Shown here piece after piece: positions 14,264 to 16,122 of a stretch of 16,122 nucleotides of DNA; position 1 is the stretch's first letter; each line of letters begins with the position of its first letter. Made by a program: the position numbers and the translations under genes. The DNA lies in NCBI RefSeq assembly GCF_946481715.1, contig NZ_CAMLOV010000133.1:1-16122 (forward strand), given 5' to 3'. The DNA is from an uncultured Mucilaginibacter sp. (GTDB lineage: Bacteria > Bacteroidota > Bacteroidia > Sphingobacteriales > Sphingobacteriaceae). Below the pieces are notes generated by a model. That model had not been told where the DNA came from, searched no databases, and was given only the letters and a program-made list of their open reading frames with translations.

Positions 14264-14619
14264 GATATTTTAAATTTTTTGTGTGTTAATGATTTGTTTT
14301 TGTTTGTTTCAATATCCAAAGCAACAACAAAAAAATAATGCGCTAAAATCAAATAGGCCATCGGGCAAATAGTATAGGCCAAGGATGGATATTGCTCGTT
14401 AAACGCTAATAATCAGTATTTAACACCAAAATGGGTGTTTGTCGGCTGCATTCCGGGGTTCATCGGGCTAATTGATGTACTCGTCGGGTTTTGGCTTGGT
14501 TTGCAAAAAAAGTGGACGGTTTTATTTATCTCCGTACAACACTAATTTCAAAACAAAGGGGCGTGCCTGGTGGTTACTGGTATGTAAACTACATCACACC
14601 AGATAAACATACTACTACC
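14264..14619. other. Intergenic region with leader of the downstream gene
   Basis: About 356 bp without a supported gene. It holds an AT-rich segment next to the minus-strand start, an 8-bp direct repeat ATAGGCCA (14353-14360 and 14374-14381, 21 bp apart), a short hairpin AACACC/GGTGTT (14422-14439) and the leader hairpin listed separately. A weak promoter candidate is TTTG at 14500-14503 with TATTTATC at 14523-14530. The frame of the downstream gene stays open back to a TTG at 14491, but the sequence there does not look like protein. Confidence 0.5.
14577..14602 (+). other. Leader hairpin upstream of the 114-residue protein gene
   Basis: CTGGT (14577-14581) pairs with ACCAG (14598-14602), and ATGTA (14582-14586) pairs with TACAT (14590-14594), leaving a 3-nt loop and a 3-nt bulge CAC. 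The stem ends 17 bases before the ATG at 14620, so it could influence translation if the mRNA starts upstream. No known riboswitch is recognised. Confidence 0.35.
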
Positions 14620-14964
14620 ATGAAAAATTTTGAAACCTTAGTGGATGCCACTAACGACCTCACCAAACGCGGATACGAAGCTAACCTTAGCCTGGAAGGC
14701 GACACCATAGATGATAAATCGAAAGATATACACATGACTGCCGACGACTTCGAGATAGATGAATTTTACCGTTTTGAAGGGCAAAGCAACCCATCAGATA
14801 TGTCTATTGTATATGCCATCAGTTCACCAAAATATAACCTGAAGGGTATACTGATAAATGCATACGGCACTTATGCCAACGATAGTTCATCGGCCATACA
14901 GGCAAAGTTGCACCATGGCCAGGTAAGCGATAAACTACACGGCAGCGACAGGCCGGTTGAGTAG
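14620..14964 (+). CDS. Conserved Bacteroidota protein of ~114 residues, function unknown
   Basis: I chose the ATG at 14620 because MKNFETLVDATNDLTKRGYEANLSL matches the start of a small family I remember in Bacteroidota; a TTG 43 codons upstream is in frame but gives a non-homologous, low-quality N-terminus. Further family marks are DFEIDEFYRFEGQSNPSDMSIVYAISSPKYNLKGILINAYGTYA. Relatives are often labelled 'phosphoribosylpyrophosphate synthetase', but the protein is far too short and lacks the PRPP-binding motifs, so I regard that name as an annotation carry-over. It is soluble, acidic and has no signal peptide. The C-terminus after AKLHHGQ is hydrophilic and may be disordered. It is convergent with the gene at 15101, and a heptamer repeat array lies between them. 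Confidence 0.8.
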   Translation: MKNFETLVDATNDLTKRGYEANLSLEGDTIDDKSKDIHMTADDFEIDEFYRFEGQSNPSDMSIVYAISSPKYNLKGILINAYGTYANDSSSAIQAKLHHGQVSDKLHGSDRPVE

Positions 14965-14974
14965 TTGCGAGTTT

Positions 14975-15098
14975 GCAGTTGCCGGTTGGCAGTTTGCGGT
15001 GGGCAGTTTGCAGTTAAAAAAAATGCAAACTGCCCACTTTTTTGTACCCACTGCAAACTGAGAACTGCCAACTTTTTTTGTGCAAACTGCCCACTGCC
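14975..15098. repeat. Heptamer repeat array that inverts on itself
   Basis: From 14975 to 15016 the plus strand reads in 7-base steps: GCAGTTG, CCGGTTG, GCAGTTT, GCGGTGG, GCAGTTT, GCAGTTA. After an A-run at 15016-15023 the array continues as the complement: AAACTGC, CCACTTT, TTTGTAC, CCACTGC, AAACTGA, GAACTGC, CAACTTT, and again AAACTGC and CCACTGC near 15084-15097. The switch creates a perfect 14-bp hairpin, GTGGGCAGTTTGCA (14999-15012) with TGCAAACTGCCCAC (15024-15037), followed by T-runs. It fills the gap between two convergent genes and can act as a terminator. Confidence 0.85.
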
Positions 15099-15100
15099 AT

Positions 15101-15658
15101 CTATTTCTTCAAAGCAGCCAACAATTTCTTTCCCCTTACCTGTATAGCAGGGCCGCTGCTACGCATCAAAAACTCCATCTGGTTACCCAATTCTTCGGCT
15201 ATCCAGTCGTACCGTTCGCTCAAGTTAAACAGGGCATCGGCAGCAAATATTTTTACCGCCGGTTTTACTTTAGGGTGTATTACCCAATCAAAAAATTGCT
15301 CTACCGTATCTTCCAGGTCAATTTCTTCTAAAACAGCTTTAACTGTATCGGGCGCATTCGGCGCGGTCATAAACATCATAATTCGCGCGTAGTGGCGTTT
15401 GCAACTTTCGTTATTCACCTCTTTTATGCGCGAGAGGAAATACTTAAGGTTAGCAGAATATCTTGTTATATCGCTCAGCATCACGCTATCCAGCAGCCAC
15501 ATAGCGCGGAAACCAAGGGTTTTATCGGCATGGAAGGTAAGATCTATCAAATCGTCAACGTTTAAAGCCTGCTCGTTTACAATAGCCGTAAGCTTGGCAA
15601 TTTTGGTTTTGCCAAAGGTTTTGTAAAGTTCCTGTATGAGTTCGTCTTGACTGAGCAT
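15101..15658 (-). CDS. Helical, HEAT-like protein of unknown function
   Basis: 185 residues, no signal peptide. The sequence is almost entirely amphipathic helix: LIQELYKTFGKTKIAKLTAIV, VDDLIDLTFHADKTLGFRAMWLLDSVML, then RHYARIMMFMT and VKIFAADALFNLSERYDWIAEELGNQMEFLMR. The repeating helix pairs, with phrases such as 'ADKTLGFRAMWLLDSV' and 'KIFAADALFNLSERY', suggest a short HEAT/ARM-like solenoid that would bind another protein. I recall similar Bacteroidota proteins, some wrongly labelled adenylosuccinate lyase; no lyase signature is seen here. The start ATG ends at 15658. The upstream side carries an inverted-repeat element and the divergent M16 peptidase gene. Confidence 0.75.
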   Translation of the reverse strand: MLSQDELIQELYKTFGKTKIAKLTAIVNEQALNVDDLIDLTFHADKTLGFRAMWLLDSVMLSDITRYSANLKYFLSRIKEVNNESCKRHYARIMMFMTAPNAPDTVKAVLEEIDLEDTVEQFFDWVIHPKVKPAVKIFAADALFNLSERYDWIAEELGNQMEFLMRSSGPAIQVRGKKLLAALKK

Positions 15659-15667
15659 GAGGTTTTT

Positions 15668-15769
15668 GTCTGAACTCGAATTTCAAAGAATTAAATGAAT
15701 TAGTCGAATTTATATGCAAGCTATCAGAATTCTGCCAATTCTAAAAATTCGTTTAATTCGAGTTCAGAC
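15668..15769. repeat. 102-bp inverted-repeat element
   Basis: Perfect 15-bp terminal inverted repeats GTCTGAACTCGAATT (15668-15682) and AATTCGAGTTCAGAC (15755-15769) enclose an AT-rich core made of GAATT-type words (GAATTAAATGAATT, CAGAATTCTGCCAATTC). The arms and core resemble a dispersed element I remember from Sphingobacteriaceae intergenic DNA, but only one copy is in view. It begins 10 bp upstream of the minus-strand gene start, so its hairpin can form in that gene's leader or in the DNA between two divergent promoters. Confidence 0.75.
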
Positions 15770-15772
15770 AGA

Positions 15773-15836
15773 TTCAAACATTACAACCTTCAAACATTAC
15801 AACCTTTCGACATTACAACCTTTCAACATTACAACA
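15773..15836. repeat. Tandem repeat, four 16-bp units
   Basis: Units at 15773-15788, 15789-15804, 15805-15820 and 15821-15836 follow TTCAAACATTACAACC with one to three changes each. It directly adjoins the 102-bp inverted-repeat element and stops just before the predicted -7 box of the M16 gene. There are no spacers, so it is not a CRISPR array. Confidence 0.9.
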
Positions 15837-15844
15837 ACTTATTA

Positions 15845-15852
15845 TACATTTG
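15845..15852 (+). promoter_or_regulatory. Candidate -7 box for the M16 peptidase gene
   Basis: TACATTTG matches TAnnTTTG exactly and lies 24 bp before the ATG. The -33 position falls in the last 16-bp repeat unit, where TTTC (15821-15824) is one base from TTTG at 20-bp spacing. Expansion or contraction of the repeat would alter this spacing or the upstream DNA. Confidence 0.45.
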
Positions 15853-15875
15853 TCGGGTTAAATATTTGTTATTAC

Positions 15876-16122
15876 ATGGTTAAATTCAACCGGTTCACAC
15901 TTGATAATGGCCTACGGGTTATTGTCCACGAAGATAGTACCACACCGATGGCGGTGCTCAACATCCTTTATGATGTAGGCGCACGCGACGAAAACCCCGA
16001 GCAAACCGGCTTTGCGCACTTGTTTGAGCACCTTATGTTCGGCGGATCGGTAAACATCCCCAACTATGATAGCCCTTTGCAGCGTGTAGGCGGCGAAAAT
16101 AACGCCTTCACCAGCAACGATA
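15876..16122 (+). CDS. M16 family zinc metallopeptidase, 5' part (cut by window edge)
   Basis: 82 complete codons are visible, starting MVKFNRFTLDNGLRVIVHED. The inverted zinc motif HxxEH is present as His48-Leu-Phe-Glu51-His52 in GFAHLFEHLMFGGS, where Glu51 is the catalytic base and the two His bind zinc; a second zinc-binding Glu should lie about 75 residues further on, beyond the window. The following text, IPNYDSPLQRVGGENNAFTSND, is typical of pitrilysin/PqqL-like N-terminal domains. No signal peptide is present at this start, unlike many exported Bacteroidota M16 proteins, so this is probably a cytoplasmic member or part of a two-gene pair. The 3' part is missing. Confidence 0.93.
   Translation, partial: MVKFNRFTLDNGLRVIVHEDSTTPMAVLNILYDVGARDENPEQTGFAHLFEHLMFGGSVNIPNYDSPLQRVGGENNAFTSND

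Noticed and set aside
14491..14619. Extended N-terminus from a TTG start on the 114-residue protein
   Set aside because: The extra 43 residues do not look like protein, and the family as I remember it starts at the internal ATG.
14620..14964. Naming the protein phosphoribosylpyrophosphate synthetase
   Set aside because: It is about a third of the length needed and lacks the PRPP-binding loop.
15773..15836. Tandem 16-bp units as a possible CRISPR array
   Set aside because: Units are directly adjacent with no spacers, and no cas genes are present.
1..16122. tRNA, rRNA, prophage, integrase, transposase or defence genes
   Set aside because: I looked on both strands and found no cloverleaf, no phage or recombinase motif and no defence-type domain.

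Overview
This window looks like chromosomal DNA from a Bacteroidota bacterium, most likely of the Sphingobacteriaceae (Mucilaginibacter/Pedobacter type). Three things point there: Shine-Dalgarno sequences are largely missing, several promoters fit the Bacteroidota -7 pattern TAnnTTTG, and the lipoproteins and small secreted proteins are of Bacteroidota type. Intergenic regions also carry several families of short repeats that I remember from this family. The assignment rests on recognition, not on a database search.

Layout. Positions 1-437 are a gene-free stretch of repeats. Minus-strand genes at 438-2423 encode an omega-amidase-type nitrilase and a methionine/glutamine-type aminotransferase, a likely two-step keto-acid transamination unit. 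A plus-strand operon at 2533-5116 encodes a complete ABC importer: a substrate-binding lipoprotein, a permease and an ATPase, with overlapping reading frames. A small unknown protein follows at 5150-5395. Two minus-strand genes come next (5398-6533): a secreted beta-rich protein and a P-loop kinase-like protein with a non-lysine Walker A. Then come alaS (6748-9441), a terminator, a minus-strand secreted protein with a Gly/Lys/His tail, gatB with a TlpA-type thioredoxin lipoprotein 3 bp behind it, and an OmpR-family response regulator closed by a strong hairpin. The right end holds a small secreted protein, a ~114-residue conserved protein, a helical HEAT-like protein and the 5' end of an M16 zinc peptidase gene cut by the window edge.

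How it works together. Most genes are housekeeping: translation (alaS, gatB), amino-acid metabolism and uptake (aminotransferase, omega-amidase, ABC importer), envelope redox chemistry (TlpA-like) and signalling (response regulator). No phage, plasmid, defence or biosynthetic cluster is visible, and I do not see a convincing novel multi-gene system.

The most interesting signals are non-coding. Four TTAAC-type half-sites at 10-11 bp spacing lie upstream of the PhoB/PhoP-like regulator, suggesting autoregulation. Three copies of a REP/MITE-like palindromic element occur, one with a ~55-bp insertion. A heptamer array flips strand to form a hairpin between two convergent genes. Other signals are a 102-bp inverted-repeat element next to a 4 x 16-bp tandem array, and an extra segment with different codon choice inside alaS.
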